Part shown: one piece after another, positions 17,945 through 27,090 of the stretch
Numbering within the stretch: the stretch's first letter is position 1
Layout of the letters: the number at the start of each line of letters is the position of its first letter
From: CAIYRG01 sp965247505
GTDB lineage: Bacteria; Pseudomonadota; Alphaproteobacteria; Micropepsales; Micropepsaceae
Direction of reading: 5' to 3'
Length of the DNA stretch: 64,000 nt
NCBI GenBank assembly: GCA_965247505.1
Contig: OZ252020.1
Location: 3,782,001 to 3,846,000 of the forward strand
Translations under genes and position numbers: made by a program
Notes under the pieces: model-generated
Seen by the model: the letters and a program-made list of their open reading frames with translations, nothing else
Told to the model about the DNA's origin: nothing
Databases searched by the model: none

Positions 17945-19021
17945 ATGTTTCAATCAAAAGTTAGCTGGGTTGTCGTTATAGCTGCAGTGGCCGTGGCCTG
18001 GCCGGTTGCACTATCCGCGCAGAACAGAAACGCGCCCATGGCGCATTGGTGGGAACCTGCCAGTGATCTTCCCAATCCTTGGGTCGGGCAAGTCTTGCCG
18101 ATTCCTGACGGTCGGACATGGGGCTCCACGGCCGGCGCCGACATCGACCCGACGGACGGGACCGCGTGGATTATCGATCGCTGCGGCTCCAACACTTGCG
18201 TTGGCTCCGATCTCGATCCCATCCTTCACTATGATGCGAATGGCGAATTTCTGGGAAGCTTCGGCTCGGGCATGTTCGCCTTCCCCCACGGAATCCATGT
18301 CGATGGGGAAGGAAATGTTTGGGTAACAGACCCGCTACCCGCCGACGGAAGAGGCGTGGGCGGTAATGTCGGCCAACAGGTCACAAAGTTCAGTTCGAAC
18401 GGTGAAGTCCTGATGGAATTAGGGACGAAGACGGTGACGGGCAGGGGCACTAACACGTTTAGCTCCCCCTCTGATGTCGTTGTCGGAAGAAACGGGGACG
18501 TTTTCGTTGCCGACGGTCATGCCACCGGTACGAATGAGCGCATCGTGAAATTCGATCGCAACGGAAACTATCTCATGGAGTGGGGTAACCCCGGCTTTGG
18601 ACCGTGCGGGAGTAACCAGTTCTCAAGCCTTCATGCGCTGGAGCTCGACTCCCAAGGCCGTCTTTTCGTCGGCGATCGCGACAATAACCGCATTCAGATC
18701 TTCGACCAGGACGGCAATTATCTGGAATGCTGGTACCAGTTCGGCCGCCCTAGCGGCATCCACATCGATTCCAACGACATCATGTATGTCGCGGATTCCG
18801 AATCGAGCATGGAGCTTCCCGACTATGGCGGTCCTCCGAACCCCTATCCGCGCGGCATAAGGATCGGGAGCGTGCGGGACGGCACCGTCACCCATTTCAT
18901 TCCGGACCCAAATCCCCAAGCCGGCAGCAGCGCAGCGGAAGGGGTTGCCGCCACGGATGACGGCATCATCTTTGGCGCAGAAGTGGGCCCGCGCCAGGTG
19001 ATGCGCTACGAACGACGGTAA
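17945..19021 (+). CDS. Exported NHL-repeat beta-propeller protein
   Basis: The start at 17945 (MFQSKVSWVVVIAAVAVAWP) has GGTGGAG upstream and gives a signal peptide ending at LSAQ; longer frames open at 17846. The mature 330 residues hold repeated NHL-type blades: PHGIHVDGEGNVWVTD, PSDVVVGRNGDVFVADGHAT, LHALELDSQGRLFVGDRDNN followed by RIQIFDQDGNYLECW, and PSGIHIDSNDIMYVADSES. These resemble the lyase-like propellers annotated as peptidylglycine alpha-amidating or 6-bladed propeller proteins, but no enzyme can be assigned. It ends GPRQVMRYERR, converging on fdsD 37 bases away. Confidence 0.85.
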   Translation: MFQSKVSWVVVIAAVAVAWPVALSAQNRNAPMAHWWEPASDLPNPWVGQVLPIPDGRTWGSTAGADIDPTDGTAWIIDRCGSNTCVGSDLDPILHYDANGEFLGSFGSGMFAFPHGIHVDGEGNVWVTDPLPADGRGVGGNVGQQVTKFSSNGEVLMELGTKTVTGRGTNTFSSPSDVVVGRNGDVFVADGHATGTNERIVKFDRNGNYLMEWGNPGFGPCGSNQFSSLHALELDSQGRLFVGDRDNNRIQIFDQDGNYLECWYQFGRPSGIHIDSNDIMYVADSESSMELPDYGGPPNPYPRGIRIGSVRDGTVTHFIPDPNPQAGSSAAEGVAATDDGIIFGAEVGPRQVMRYERR

Positions 19022-19058
19022 GACGAAAGAAATAGAGGCAGTGCCAACCGGGCGTCGA

Positions 19059-19283
19059 CTAACTTCCCGCGGCCGGCGGGCAGGCGCGCTCCGCGGCCTT
19101 TAGAGCCAGCGGGTTGAGGCCGTCGCCTCCTTGGGCAAGATGGGCGGCCATTTTCGCGCGCATGCGCGGGTCCCAGAATTTTTTGATGTGATCGGCGACG
19201 CCGGCAACCGCCTGCTCCTCTGGTTTTAACCTGAAGAAGTCGGCGATTTGGTTCGCCATTTTTACGAGATGCTCGTCACCCAT
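19059..19283 (-). CDS. fdsD: Formate dehydrogenase delta subunit
   Basis: A 74-residue protein (MGDEHLVKMANQIADFFRLK, then DHIKKFWDPRMRAKMAAHLA) with the motif of FdsD, the small partner of soluble NAD-dependent molybdenum formate dehydrogenases, thought to help assembly or stability. It starts 3 bases after the fdsA stop at 19287, as the last gene of the fdsGBAD operon. Confidence 0.93.
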   Translation of the reverse strand: MGDEHLVKMANQIADFFRLKPEEQAVAGVADHIKKFWDPRMRAKMAAHLAQGGDGLNPLALKAAERACPPAAGS

Positions 19284-19286
19284 CGT

Positions 19287-22133
19287 CTATTCGGCCGCCA
19301 CGTGGGGATCGCCGATCCGCATCGCGACGTCTTTGAACTCCTCATACTCTTCCTGCCAATCCGACCAGCGATTGGTTGGGCGAATTTCAACAGCGGTGAC
19401 CTTGTATTCGGGACAGCCTGTCGCCCAGTCGGCATTCTCTGTTGTTACGACATTGGCGCCGGTCTCGGGATGATGGAAGGTGGTGTAGACGACGCCCGGC
19501 TGCATGCGGTCCGAGATGCGTGCGCGTAGGCTCGTTTCGCCGGAACGGCTCATCATTGCCACGCGGTCGCCGTCGCGGATGCCGCGATGCTCTGCATCGT
19601 GGGGATGAATGTCCAAAACGTCTTCCTCGTGCCAGCTGTTGTTCTCGGTCCGCCGCGTCTGGGCGCCAACATTATATTGCGAGAGGATGCGCCCAGTGGT
19701 GAGGATCAGCGGGAAGCGCGGCCCGGTGCGCTCATCCGTTGCCACATATTCGGTTAGCTCGAACTTGCCGAGCCCGCGGACGAAACCGCCGATATGCATT
19801 GTCGGCGTGCCTTCCGGCGCCTTGTCGTTGCAGGGCCATTGGATCGAGCCGAGCTCGTCAATCTTGTCGAAGGAAACGCCCGAAAAGGTCGGTGTCAGGC
19901 GCGCGATCTCGTCCATGATCTCGGAAGGGTGGTTGTATTGCATCGGGTATCCGAGCGCGTTCGAAAGCGCGCAAGTGATTTCCCAGTCAGCGAGCCCGGC
20001 CACCGGGGGGATCGCTTTGCGGACGCGCGAGATGCGCCGCTCAGCGTTTGTGAAGGTTCCGTCCTTCTCTAAGAAAGAAGAGCCCGGCAGGAAGACATGG
20101 GCATAGGCGGCGGTCTCGGTCAGGAAGAGATCCTGCACGACGACGCATTCCATCGAAGTCAACGCCGCCTGAACGTGTTTCGTGTTGGGATCCGACTGGG
20201 CAATATCCTCGCCCTGGACGTAGATGCCCTTGAAGCTGCCATCGGTCGCGGCATCGAACATGTTTGGTATGCGCAAGCCTGGTTCCGGATCGAGTGTAAC
20301 GCCCCAATCTTCCTCGAACAGTTTGCGCGGGGCGTCTTCCGAGATATGCCGGTAGCCCGAGAGCTCGTGCGGGAACGAGCCCATATCGCAGGCGCCCTGG
20401 ACGTTGTTTTGACCGCGTAAGGGATTCACGCCAACACCGCGGCGGCCGATATTTCCGGTCAGCATTGCAAGGTTGGCCATGCCAATGACCATGGTTGAGC
20501 CTTGGCTGTGTTCGGTAACACCGAGTCCGTAATAGATCGCCGAATTGGGGCCGGCGGCGTAGAGGCGCGCCGCAGCGCGGATTTCGGAGGCCGGTACGTT
20601 AGTGATTTTTGCCATTGCCTCAGGCGAGTTCACGGGGAGCTTGATGAAGTCGAGCCAAATGTTGAAATGGGCCTGATCGCAGCGTTCCGCGACAAACTCC
20701 TTGGCGTAGAGGTCTTCGGTCACGATGGTGTGGGCGAGCGCGTTGATCAGCGCCACATTGGTGCCCGGTGTTAGCGCCAGATGATGCTTCGCCTCGACAT
20801 GGGGCATACGCACGAGGTCCGTGCGGCGCGGATCGACGACGATAACTTCGGCGCCTTCGCGCAGTCGCTTCTTCATGCTCGAAGCGAAGACGGGATGGGC
20901 GTCCGTCGGATTGGCGCCGATGACAAGCATGACGTCGGTCTCGGTGATGGAATCGAAATCCTGGGTGCCCGCAGAAGTACCGAAGGTCGTTTTCAAGCCA
21001 TAGCCGGTCGGCGAGTGGCAGACGCGGGCGCAGGTGTCGACATTGTTGTTGCCGAAGCCCGCGCGGATCATTTTTTGGACCAGGAAGGTTTCTTCATTGG
21101 TGCAGCGCGAGCTGGTAATGCCGCCGACGCTGCCGCGACCGTATTTTTTCTGGATGCGCTTAAACTCGGAAGCCGCATGGCCGATTGCCTCATCCCAGCT
21201 AACTTCGCGCCAGGGATCGGTGATCTTCTCGCGGATCATCGGCTTGAGGATACGTTCCTTGTGGGTCGTATAGCCCCAGGCGAAGCGGCCTTTGACACAG
21301 GAGTGTCCGTGATTGGCCTTGCCGTCCTTGTGTGGCGTCATGCGTATGACGCGATTGCCCTGAAGCTCCGCTTTGAAAGAACAGCCCACACCGCAATAGC
21401 CGCAGGTCGTGATGACGGACCGCTCCGGCGTGCCGTGCTCGATGACGCTCTTTTCCATTAGCGTTGCGGTGGGGCAGGCCTGAACGCAGGCGCCGCATGA
21501 GACGCATTCGGAATCGAGGAAATCTTCGTTCATCCCCGCCGAGACATGGCTGGCGAAGCCGCGCTCGTCGATGGTAAGCGCAAACGTGCTTTGGACTTCC
21601 TCGCAAGCGCGCACGCAGCGCGAGCAGACGATGCATTTGGAGGGATCGAAGGTGAAATAGGGGTTGGATTCATCCTTCTCGAGCTCGAGATGGTTTTCGC
21701 CGTCATAGCCGTAGCGTACATCGCGCAAGCCCACGGCGCCGGCCATGTCTTGCAGTTCGCAATCGCCGTTGGCAGCGCAGGTCAGGCAGTCGAGCGGATG
21801 ATCGCTGATATAGAGTTCCATCACCCCGCGGCGCAGCTTGGCGAGCCTGTCGGTCTGGGTGAGAACTTTCATGCTGGCCTCGGCCGGTGTGGTGCAGGAA
21901 GCGGGGGTGCCCTTGCGGCCATCGATTTCGACAAGGCAGAGGCGGCAAGAGCCGAACGCTTCGAGACTATCGGTGGCGCAGAGTTTCGGAATATCGAGGC
22001 CGGCCAGCGAGGCGGCCCGCATAATCGAGGTGCCTTCCGGCACGCTGATCGGCGTGCCGTCTATTTCCAGCGTGATCTCTTTTGCGCTGCCGCGCTCGGG
22101 AGTGCCGCGGTCGATGGTGGTATGGATGCTCAT
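19287..22133 (-). CDS. fdsA: NAD-dependent formate dehydrogenase alpha subunit
   Basis: A 948-residue catalytic subunit. From the N-terminus: a [2Fe-2S] domain (C52, C63, C66, C80), a NuoG-type His-Cys3 cluster (H112, C116, C119, C125), two [4Fe-4S] ferredoxin clusters (CIVCSRCVRAC near 167; CVSCGACVQAC near 210), then the cluster next to the molybdopterin domain (CGYCGVGC near 254, C289). The Mo ligand is the Cys of ARVCHSPTGYG at about residue 382, followed by the conserved His. The enzyme oxidises formate to CO2 and passes electrons to FdsB/FdsG and NAD. It uses Cys, not selenocysteine. It sits between fdsB and fdsD. Confidence 0.97.
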   Translation of the reverse strand: MSIHTTIDRGTPERGSAKEITLEIDGTPISVPEGTSIMRAASLAGLDIPKLCATDSLEAFGSCRLCLVEIDGRKGTPASCTTPAEASMKVLTQTDRLAKLRRGVMELYISDHPLDCLTCAANGDCELQDMAGAVGLRDVRYGYDGENHLELEKDESNPYFTFDPSKCIVCSRCVRACEEVQSTFALTIDERGFASHVSAGMNEDFLDSECVSCGACVQACPTATLMEKSVIEHGTPERSVITTCGYCGVGCSFKAELQGNRVIRMTPHKDGKANHGHSCVKGRFAWGYTTHKERILKPMIREKITDPWREVSWDEAIGHAASEFKRIQKKYGRGSVGGITSSRCTNEETFLVQKMIRAGFGNNNVDTCARVCHSPTGYGLKTTFGTSAGTQDFDSITETDVMLVIGANPTDAHPVFASSMKKRLREGAEVIVVDPRRTDLVRMPHVEAKHHLALTPGTNVALINALAHTIVTEDLYAKEFVAERCDQAHFNIWLDFIKLPVNSPEAMAKITNVPASEIRAAARLYAAGPNSAIYYGLGVTEHSQGSTMVIGMANLAMLTGNIGRRGVGVNPLRGQNNVQGACDMGSFPHELSGYRHISEDAPRKLFEEDWGVTLDPEPGLRIPNMFDAATDGSFKGIYVQGEDIAQSDPNTKHVQAALTSMECVVVQDLFLTETAAYAHVFLPGSSFLEKDGTFTNAERRISRVRKAIPPVAGLADWEITCALSNALGYPMQYNHPSEIMDEIARLTPTFSGVSFDKIDELGSIQWPCNDKAPEGTPTMHIGGFVRGLGKFELTEYVATDERTGPRFPLILTTGRILSQYNVGAQTRRTENNSWHEEDVLDIHPHDAEHRGIRDGDRVAMMSRSGETSLRARISDRMQPGVVYTTFHHPETGANVVTTENADWATGCPEYKVTAVEIRPTNRWSDWQEEYEEFKDVAMRIGDPHVAAE

Positions 22134-22170
22134 GGCTTAATCCTCAGTATACACCATTTATCCGCATTCA

Positions 22171-23736
22171 TCATTCGGCCGCCTTTTCATGCGGCTCGTG
22201 ATCGAAATCCCCAGGGAAATACTCAAGCGCGCTCATCACCGGGGTGGGGATGAGGCCGCCCAGAGCACAGAGTGAGCCGTCGCGCAGCGTCTCGCAAAGG
22301 TCACGCACGAGATCGAGGTTCTGGGCTACATTTTCGCCGGCCGTGACCTTATCGATGGTTTCGGCGCCTCGGGTGGAGCCGATACGGCAGGGCGTGCACT
22401 TACCGCAAGATTCAATAGCGCAGAACGCAAAGGCAAAGCGCGCCTGTTTGGCAAGATTCACGCTGTCGTCGAAGACGATGGCGCCGCCATGGCCGAGCAT
22501 ACCGCCCTTTTCGGTGAAGGCCTCGTAGTCCAAAGGCGTATCGAGGAGGTGATCTGGCCAATAGGCGCCGAGCGGGCCGCCGACCTGAACCGCGCGGAGC
22601 GGGCGCCCGCTATAGGTGCCGCCGCCAAAATCTTCAATCAGCTCGCGTAGCGTAAGGCCGAAAGCGCTCTCTACGAGGCCGCCATGCTTGATATTGCCCG
22701 CGAGCTGTAACGGCATCGTGCCGCGCGAACGGCCCATGCCAAAATCTTTATAAAACGCACGGCCTCTGTCGAGGATAATCGGCACGGAGGCGAGCGAAAT
22801 CAGATTGTTGACAACTGTCGGCTGCCCAAAAAGACCGGCAATGGCCGGGAGCGGGGGCTTGGGTCGGATCTGTCCGCGTTTGCCCTCTAAGCTTTCTAAG
22901 AGCGAGGTCTCCTCGCCGCAGATATAGGCGCCCGCACCCAACCGCGTTTCAATGTCGAATATACGGCCCGAACCGAGTACCGAAAGCCCTAATAGTCCGT
23001 TGGCGCGGGCCAGCTCTATCGCCTTATTCATTTGCGCCCAGGCGTGGGGATATTCGGAACGGATATAGATGAAGCCCTTAGTAGCGCTGACCGCAAGTCC
23101 CGCGATCACCATGCCTTCGATCAGTGCGAAGGGATCGCCTTCCATGATCATGCGGTCGGTAAAGGTGCCGCTGTCGCCTTCGTCCGCATTACAGACGATG
23201 TATTTCTGTGGAGCCTCGGTCTGCAGCACGGTGCGCCATTTGATGCCGGTCGGGAAGCCCGCACCGCCGCGGCCGCGCAAGCCGGATTCAATCACCTCCG
23301 CCACGATAGCGTCGGGCGTCATGCCGAGCGCCTTGCGTAGGCCCTTTAGCCCGTCATGGCTCTCAAAATCTTCGAGCGACAATGGATCGGTTATACCGCA
23401 GCGGGCAAAAGTCAGACGCTGTTGATTTTTGAGGAAGGGGATTTCCTCGACCAGCCCTACATTCAGACTATGGGCATTCAGACTATGGGCCTCGCCGAGA
23501 CCGGCTTCGAAAATGGCCTTCACGTCCGAAGCCTGGACCGGGCCGTAACCGACGCGCCCCGCAGGTGTTTCGACTTCGAGCAGCGGCTCCAGCCACATCA
23601 TCCCGCGCGATCCGTTGCGGATGAGCGTCGCACCCAATTTGCGGGCGGCGATTTCGCTCAAAACCGCATGGGCAACATCGTCCGCGCCCATTGAAAGAGC
23701 GGCAGCGTCTGAGGGCACGAAGATACGCATCGTCAC
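22171..23736 (-). CDS. fdsB: Formate dehydrogenase beta subunit (NAD/FMN-binding)
   Basis: 521 residues. An N-terminal thioredoxin-like region is followed by a NuoF-type domain: GLRGRGGAGFPTGIKW binds NADH, ADEGDSGTFTDRMIMEGDPF and GAGAYICGEETSLLESLEG bind FMN, and ESCGKCTPCRIGSTRG plus a downstream Cys binds a [4Fe-4S] cluster. It transfers electrons from FdsA to NAD. Its start overlaps the fdsG stop by 4 bases (ATGA type). A perfect 15-bp tandem duplication at 23461-23490 repeats HSLNA in frame in the linker before GLVEEIPF. Confidence 0.96.
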   Translation of the reverse strand: MTMRIFVPSDAAALSMGADDVAHAVLSEIAARKLGATLIRNGSRGMMWLEPLLEVETPAGRVGYGPVQASDVKAIFEAGLGEAHSLNAHSLNVGLVEEIPFLKNQQRLTFARCGITDPLSLEDFESHDGLKGLRKALGMTPDAIVAEVIESGLRGRGGAGFPTGIKWRTVLQTEAPQKYIVCNADEGDSGTFTDRMIMEGDPFALIEGMVIAGLAVSATKGFIYIRSEYPHAWAQMNKAIELARANGLLGLSVLGSGRIFDIETRLGAGAYICGEETSLLESLEGKRGQIRPKPPLPAIAGLFGQPTVVNNLISLASVPIILDRGRAFYKDFGMGRSRGTMPLQLAGNIKHGGLVESAFGLTLRELIEDFGGGTYSGRPLRAVQVGGPLGAYWPDHLLDTPLDYEAFTEKGGMLGHGGAIVFDDSVNLAKQARFAFAFCAIESCGKCTPCRIGSTRGAETIDKVTAGENVAQNLDLVRDLCETLRDGSLCALGGLIPTPVMSALEYFPGDFDHEPHEKAAE

Positions 23737-24236
23737 GGCCGCGCACCCCCCACTAACCCGCTGCCGACCATCTCTAGAATTTTTGCCTCATTGGCACGGC
23801 CGCGTAGCTCGTTGTTGACGAGAACAGCGGGGGAGAGCGCACAATTGCCGAGGCAGTAGACGGCCTGAAGCGTGACGCGGCGGTCCGGTGTTGTCTCACC
23901 AAATTTTATTCCCAACGCGCGTTCGAGGCTCGTAGCCAATTCTTCGCTGCCCATGGCCTGGCAGGCTTCGGCGCGGCAGAGCTTGACGACGTATTGTCCG
24001 GCCGGCTCGCGGCGGAAATCATGATAGAAACTGACGACTCCCTGAACGTCGGCGCGGGTAAGATTGAGTACGTCCGCGATTAGAACGATGGCCTCGTTCG
24101 TGATGTAGCCGAAATGCTGGGCGAACGCGTGCAGGACCGGCAGGAGAGGTCCGTCCATCTCCTTCATTTCGGTGGCGACTTCTCGGGCCAATACGGGGTC
24201 CCAAGCTTTCGCGACTGCATGATCCTTATCAAGCAC
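23733..24236 (-). CDS. fdsG: Formate dehydrogenase gamma subunit (NuoE-like)
   Basis: 167 residues. The N-terminal helical part (LLPVLHAFAQHFGYI, ADVQGVVSFYHDFR) leads into a thioredoxin-like [2Fe-2S] domain. The four cluster cysteines are C87 and C92 in LCRAEACQAMG and C128 and C132 in YCLGNCALSPAV. It connects FdsB to the rest of the enzyme. First gene of fdsGBAD; a 100-base gap separates it from fdhD upstream on the same strand. Confidence 0.96.
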   Translation of the reverse strand: MLDKDHAVAKAWDPVLAREVATEMKEMDGPLLPVLHAFAQHFGYITNEAIVLIADVLNLTRADVQGVVSFYHDFRREPAGQYVVKLCRAEACQAMGSEELATSLERALGIKFGETTPDRRVTLQAVYCLGNCALSPAVLVNNELRGRANEAKILEMVGSGLVGGARP

Positions 24237-24338
24237 TCTTCAGACTCCGGTGGGTGCATCCGCGGCTAGCTATACTGCCTAATATGAGGCTTGTCCCGCT
24301 GAAATCCCACATGCGGGGACAATGAAATTACACAATAA

Positions 24339-25181
24339 TTATAACATCTTAATAAGGGATTTATAGGGGTCGTTGAAGAGCAAGATTGAATCGCGGCGGG
24401 CCAGGGCCACCAATGACAGCTTCGACTCCTCGGCGATCTTTACGCCAAGCTCGGTCGGCGCCGAGATCGTTGCCAAAAGCGGGATGCGGGCAAGAACGGC
24501 CTTCTGTACCAGTTCGAAGCTGCAACGGCTGGTGAGAAGAGCGAAGCCATCTGCAGGGTCCAGCCCTTCGCGCAGCAAATGGCCGATGACTTTGTCGAAG
24601 GCGTTATGACGGCCGACATCCTCGCGCACCGCGACGATTTCGCCATTGGGGCGGCAAAAGGCGGCCGCGTGCACGGCGCCGGTTTGCTCGTTCAATTTCT
24701 GGTGCGACGACAATGCATCAAGCGCGGAAAAAATCGCCGCCGATGACACTTGCGGACAACTACCTATAGGCTCGAGCTCCGGCAGCGCCTCCTCAATAGT
24801 GGTAAGTCCACAAATGCCGCAACCGGACGTTCCCGCAATGGCCCGGCGGCGCTCGATCAGGCGTTGAGTATGTTCTTTTTCCAGACGCACATCGATGCCA
24901 ATGCCGCGCGTGCCGTGACGCACGTCTATGCGGGCAATGTCGGTGGGCGAGGAGACGATGTGTTCCGAATGGGCAAAGCCAAGCGCGAAATCCTCCAAAT
25001 CGATCGGACTGAGCATCATGACCGCGTAAGGCGTACCGTCGAATTCCATCGCGACAGGCACTTCATTGGCAAGCACGCGCGCACCAGAGGTGGAGCCATC
25101 GGGCGCGATGGAAATGGCGTGACGCTCGTGGGCGGGCGCCTCACCTTCGTGTGAATCTGGCGGAGTTTTCAGGACCGACAT
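24339..25181 (-). CDS. fdhD: Formate dehydrogenase accessory sulfurtransferase
   Basis: 280 residues. The catalytic CxxC lies in GTSGCGICGLTTIEE, with cysteines at about 121 and 124, the same numbering as in E. coli FdhD. The family passes sulfur from a cysteine desulfurase to the bis-MGD cofactor before it enters formate dehydrogenase. Other family marks are LANEVPVAMEFDGTPYAVMM, CRPNGEIVAVREDVGRHNAF with DKVIGHLL, and LLTSRCSFELVQKAVLARIP. It lies immediately upstream of fdsGBAD. The start could be a few codons later, as the first 20 residues are poorly conserved in type. Confidence 0.94.
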   Translation of the reverse strand: MSVLKTPPDSHEGEAPAHERHAISIAPDGSTSGARVLANEVPVAMEFDGTPYAVMMLSPIDLEDFALGFAHSEHIVSSPTDIARIDVRHGTRGIGIDVRLEKEHTQRLIERRRAIAGTSGCGICGLTTIEEALPELEPIGSCPQVSSAAIFSALDALSSHQKLNEQTGAVHAAAFCRPNGEIVAVREDVGRHNAFDKVIGHLLREGLDPADGFALLTSRCSFELVQKAVLARIPLLATISAPTELGVKIAEESKLSLVALARRDSILLFNDPYKSLIKML

Positions 25182-25240
25182 GATGCGATCTTACCGGATA
25201 GCGGGCGCTTTCACTATTAGTGTCGAGAAAGGGTAGTGGA

Positions 25241-25437
25241 TCATTTTGAAATTTCTCGCTTAAACCAAGGCCGCGCGTCCCCTACGAACAGAAAGTAGAA
25301 AGCCACAGCTTCGACAAGCATCGACACAAATGAAATTACGTTCACAAGCAAATATTCTCGCTGAAACACCGTTGGGCTCAGAAAGAAGATCACCGCGAAA
25401 GAAGCAAAAATTACTAGCAACACCCATCGAGCCCAAT
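25241..25437 (-). pseudogene. Small membrane protein, C-terminal half (split by IS256 copy 1)
   Basis: The minus frame reads WARWVLLVIFASFAVIFFLS, then a second membrane segment SFVSMLVEAVAFYFLFVGDA and the end RPWFKREISK. The pattern matches the second half of small four-helix membrane proteins in which a WARW-type motif opens helix 3. The first half lies beyond the IS at 26887-27086. Function unknown. Confidence 0.6.
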
Positions 25438-26886
25438 GGCGATGTCGCTATCTCTGTTGAAATTCGTGGGGCAGGCGTCGCTGGTTGATGATGCTATGCT
25501 GCCTTCAGGATGGTTTCAATGGCACTGTCGGCCTGAGCCTTTCTCAAGTGTTCCTGGAGAGCATTTCGGAGGATGGGCAGCTGGCGATAGGCCTTGAGGC
25601 GACGGAAGGTTTTCTGGGCCTCCAGCAGGCCGGCGGCGGTCCATCTGAGCGCCATCTCGGCGTGTCTCCAGCGTTTGACGTTGCGGGTGAGCTGGCGCAC
25701 CGTGCCGAGCGCGTTCTCGACGATGTTGGTGCAGGCGAGCGAGCGCCGGAGTTCGTGCGGTAGGCCGAGGCGGATGACGGTGAGGATCTCCTCCAGCCCC
25801 TCCAGGATGCTGCCCGAGACGCCCGGTTCCTCATGCTCCAGACGCCGGACCAGGTTGCGCAAGAGCCGCTCGGCCTTGTTTGCGTCGTCCTGGTCCCAGG
25901 CCTGACGGAGCGCCTTCTTGACGCTCGCGTGCAAATGTTGGGGCAGGCGCTCGATGATGTTACGGCCCTTGTGGACCTGGCAGCGCTGGATGGCGGCGGC
26001 CACACCGAAGGTGTTTCGGATCGCTTTGCTGAGTGCCTTCGCGCCATCGACGATGAACAGCCGCGGCAGTGTCGGATCGAGCCCCTTGGCGAGGAGATTG
26101 TCGATCAAGGCCTGGACGACGACCGTGTTCTCCGTCGCCCCCTCGACCACGGCCAGGACATGCTTGTCGCCGTTGCCATCGACGCCGATCGCCGCCATCA
26201 GGACATGGTCGCCGACATGCAGACCGTCGATCTGGATGACTAGCAGGTCGAGTTCCGAGAGATCCGAGGCGAGCCAGGCCTTCATCTTCTTGCGTGACAG
26301 CGCCACAAAGCGCCGGGAAACGGCCGACTTCGAGGTGCCGTCGCCACGCGCTTTCGCCAGCTCGCCCTCGGGCAGACGGACCGCGCGGTGGTACTTGCGG
26401 GTCGACACGTTCAGCACCATCAGGTTGAGCGCCCACTCGAGCAGCAGGTTGCCATCGCGTAGCGCCTGCCAACTCTCCAAGCTCACCTCTTTGCCCGCCC
26501 GGTCACGAACCCGTGGCCGGGCCACCTTCACTTTGCCGCCGTGGTAGCCGATCTCGCTATGTGTCCTGCCCCAGCGATAACCTCGACGGTCCCCATGGCG
26601 GCGATGTCGGGCCCCGCACACGGTCGTGGCGTCCTCCTCCATCATCTCGGCCAAGGCCTCGACCCCGGCCAGAAGACAAAACCGATCCACGCTGAGATGG
26701 ACTGCGTCCATCGCGTCCGCCAGCGGCGGCATAGGAATCGAGGGGGCAAGGGCTTTCGGGCGGCTGGAACTACGGATATTATTTCCCATGGTGTCGTTCT
26801 CCCTTTTGGGTTTGCAGCACCCGGAGCCTAACGGCTCCAGGAGAGCGACACCTACCTCAACTTTTCAACATCGACCGGGACATCCC
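25438..26886 (-). mobile_element. IS256-family insertion sequence, copy 1
   Basis: 1,449 bp. Ends read inward are GGGATGTCCCGGTCGATGTT on the right and GGCGATGTCGCTATCTCTGT on the left, an imperfect inverted repeat. A short perfect hairpin (GGAGCC-TAAC-GGCTCC) lies in the leader near 26823-26838. The two flanks show no 8-9 bp duplication. It interrupts a small membrane-protein gene within the formate/oxalate island. Confidence 0.92.
25494..26789 (-). CDS. IS256-family (mutator type) transposase, copy 1
   Basis: 431 residues with the Transposase_mut architecture: an N-terminal half with GYHGGKVKVARPRVRDRAGK, a DDE domain beginning LLVIQIDGLHVGDHVLMAAI (first Asp), LFIVDGAKALSKAIRNTFG (second Asp), the RCQVHKGRNIIERLP signature, and the C-terminal Glu region LACTNIVENALGTVRQLTRN. 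Differs from copy 2 by a handful of residues (for example SSSRPKA against SSSLPKA). Appears intact. Confidence 0.95.
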   Translation of the reverse strand: MGNNIRSSSRPKALAPSIPMPPLADAMDAVHLSVDRFCLLAGVEALAEMMEEDATTVCGARHRRHGDRRGYRWGRTHSEIGYHGGKVKVARPRVRDRAGKEVSLESWQALRDGNLLLEWALNLMVLNVSTRKYHRAVRLPEGELAKARGDGTSKSAVSRRFVALSRKKMKAWLASDLSELDLLVIQIDGLHVGDHVLMAAIGVDGNGDKHVLAVVEGATENTVVVQALIDNLLAKGLDPTLPRLFIVDGAKALSKAIRNTFGVAAAIQRCQVHKGRNIIERLPQHLHASVKKALRQAWDQDDANKAERLLRNLVRRLEHEEPGVSGSILEGLEEILTVIRLGLPHELRRSLACTNIVENALGTVRQLTRNVKRWRHAEMALRWTAAGLLEAQKTFRRLKAYRQLPILRNALQEHLRKAQADSAIETILKAA

Positions 26887-27086
26887 CGTTTTCGTCTTCG
26901 CCATACGGCAAGCCAAAAGAATGGAAGTAGTACTACAACCATAATGACTACGATGCCTGCTACGAGTCCTGTTTGAGTCTCGCGCGCTAACCCGAGATCG
27001 TATGGCGGCATGAATGGAAGTCCGGCAAGAGCAATCAGGAATGCTCCCAGGTAAAGCCATGCAAAGCGGCGGACGTTTGTTGGCAT
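26887..27086 (-). pseudogene. Small membrane protein, N-terminal half (split by IS256 copy 1)
   Basis: Begins MPTNVRRFAWLYLGAFLIAL with GGAAGG upstream, continues through a second membrane segment (GLVAGIVVIMVVVLLPFFWL) and stops being meaningful at AVWRRRKR where IS256 begins. Joined to the piece at 25241-25437 it forms a four-helix protein of about 130 residues of a type common in alphaproteobacteria, function unknown. Confidence 0.6.
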
Positions 27087-27090
27087 TTTA

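Noticed and set aside
21546..22253. A 235-codon plus-strand frame
   Set aside because: Antisense of fdsA, no signals.
26541..26831. Small frames opposite the IS256 transposase, also seen in copy 2
   Set aside because: Shadows preserved by identity of the two IS copies.
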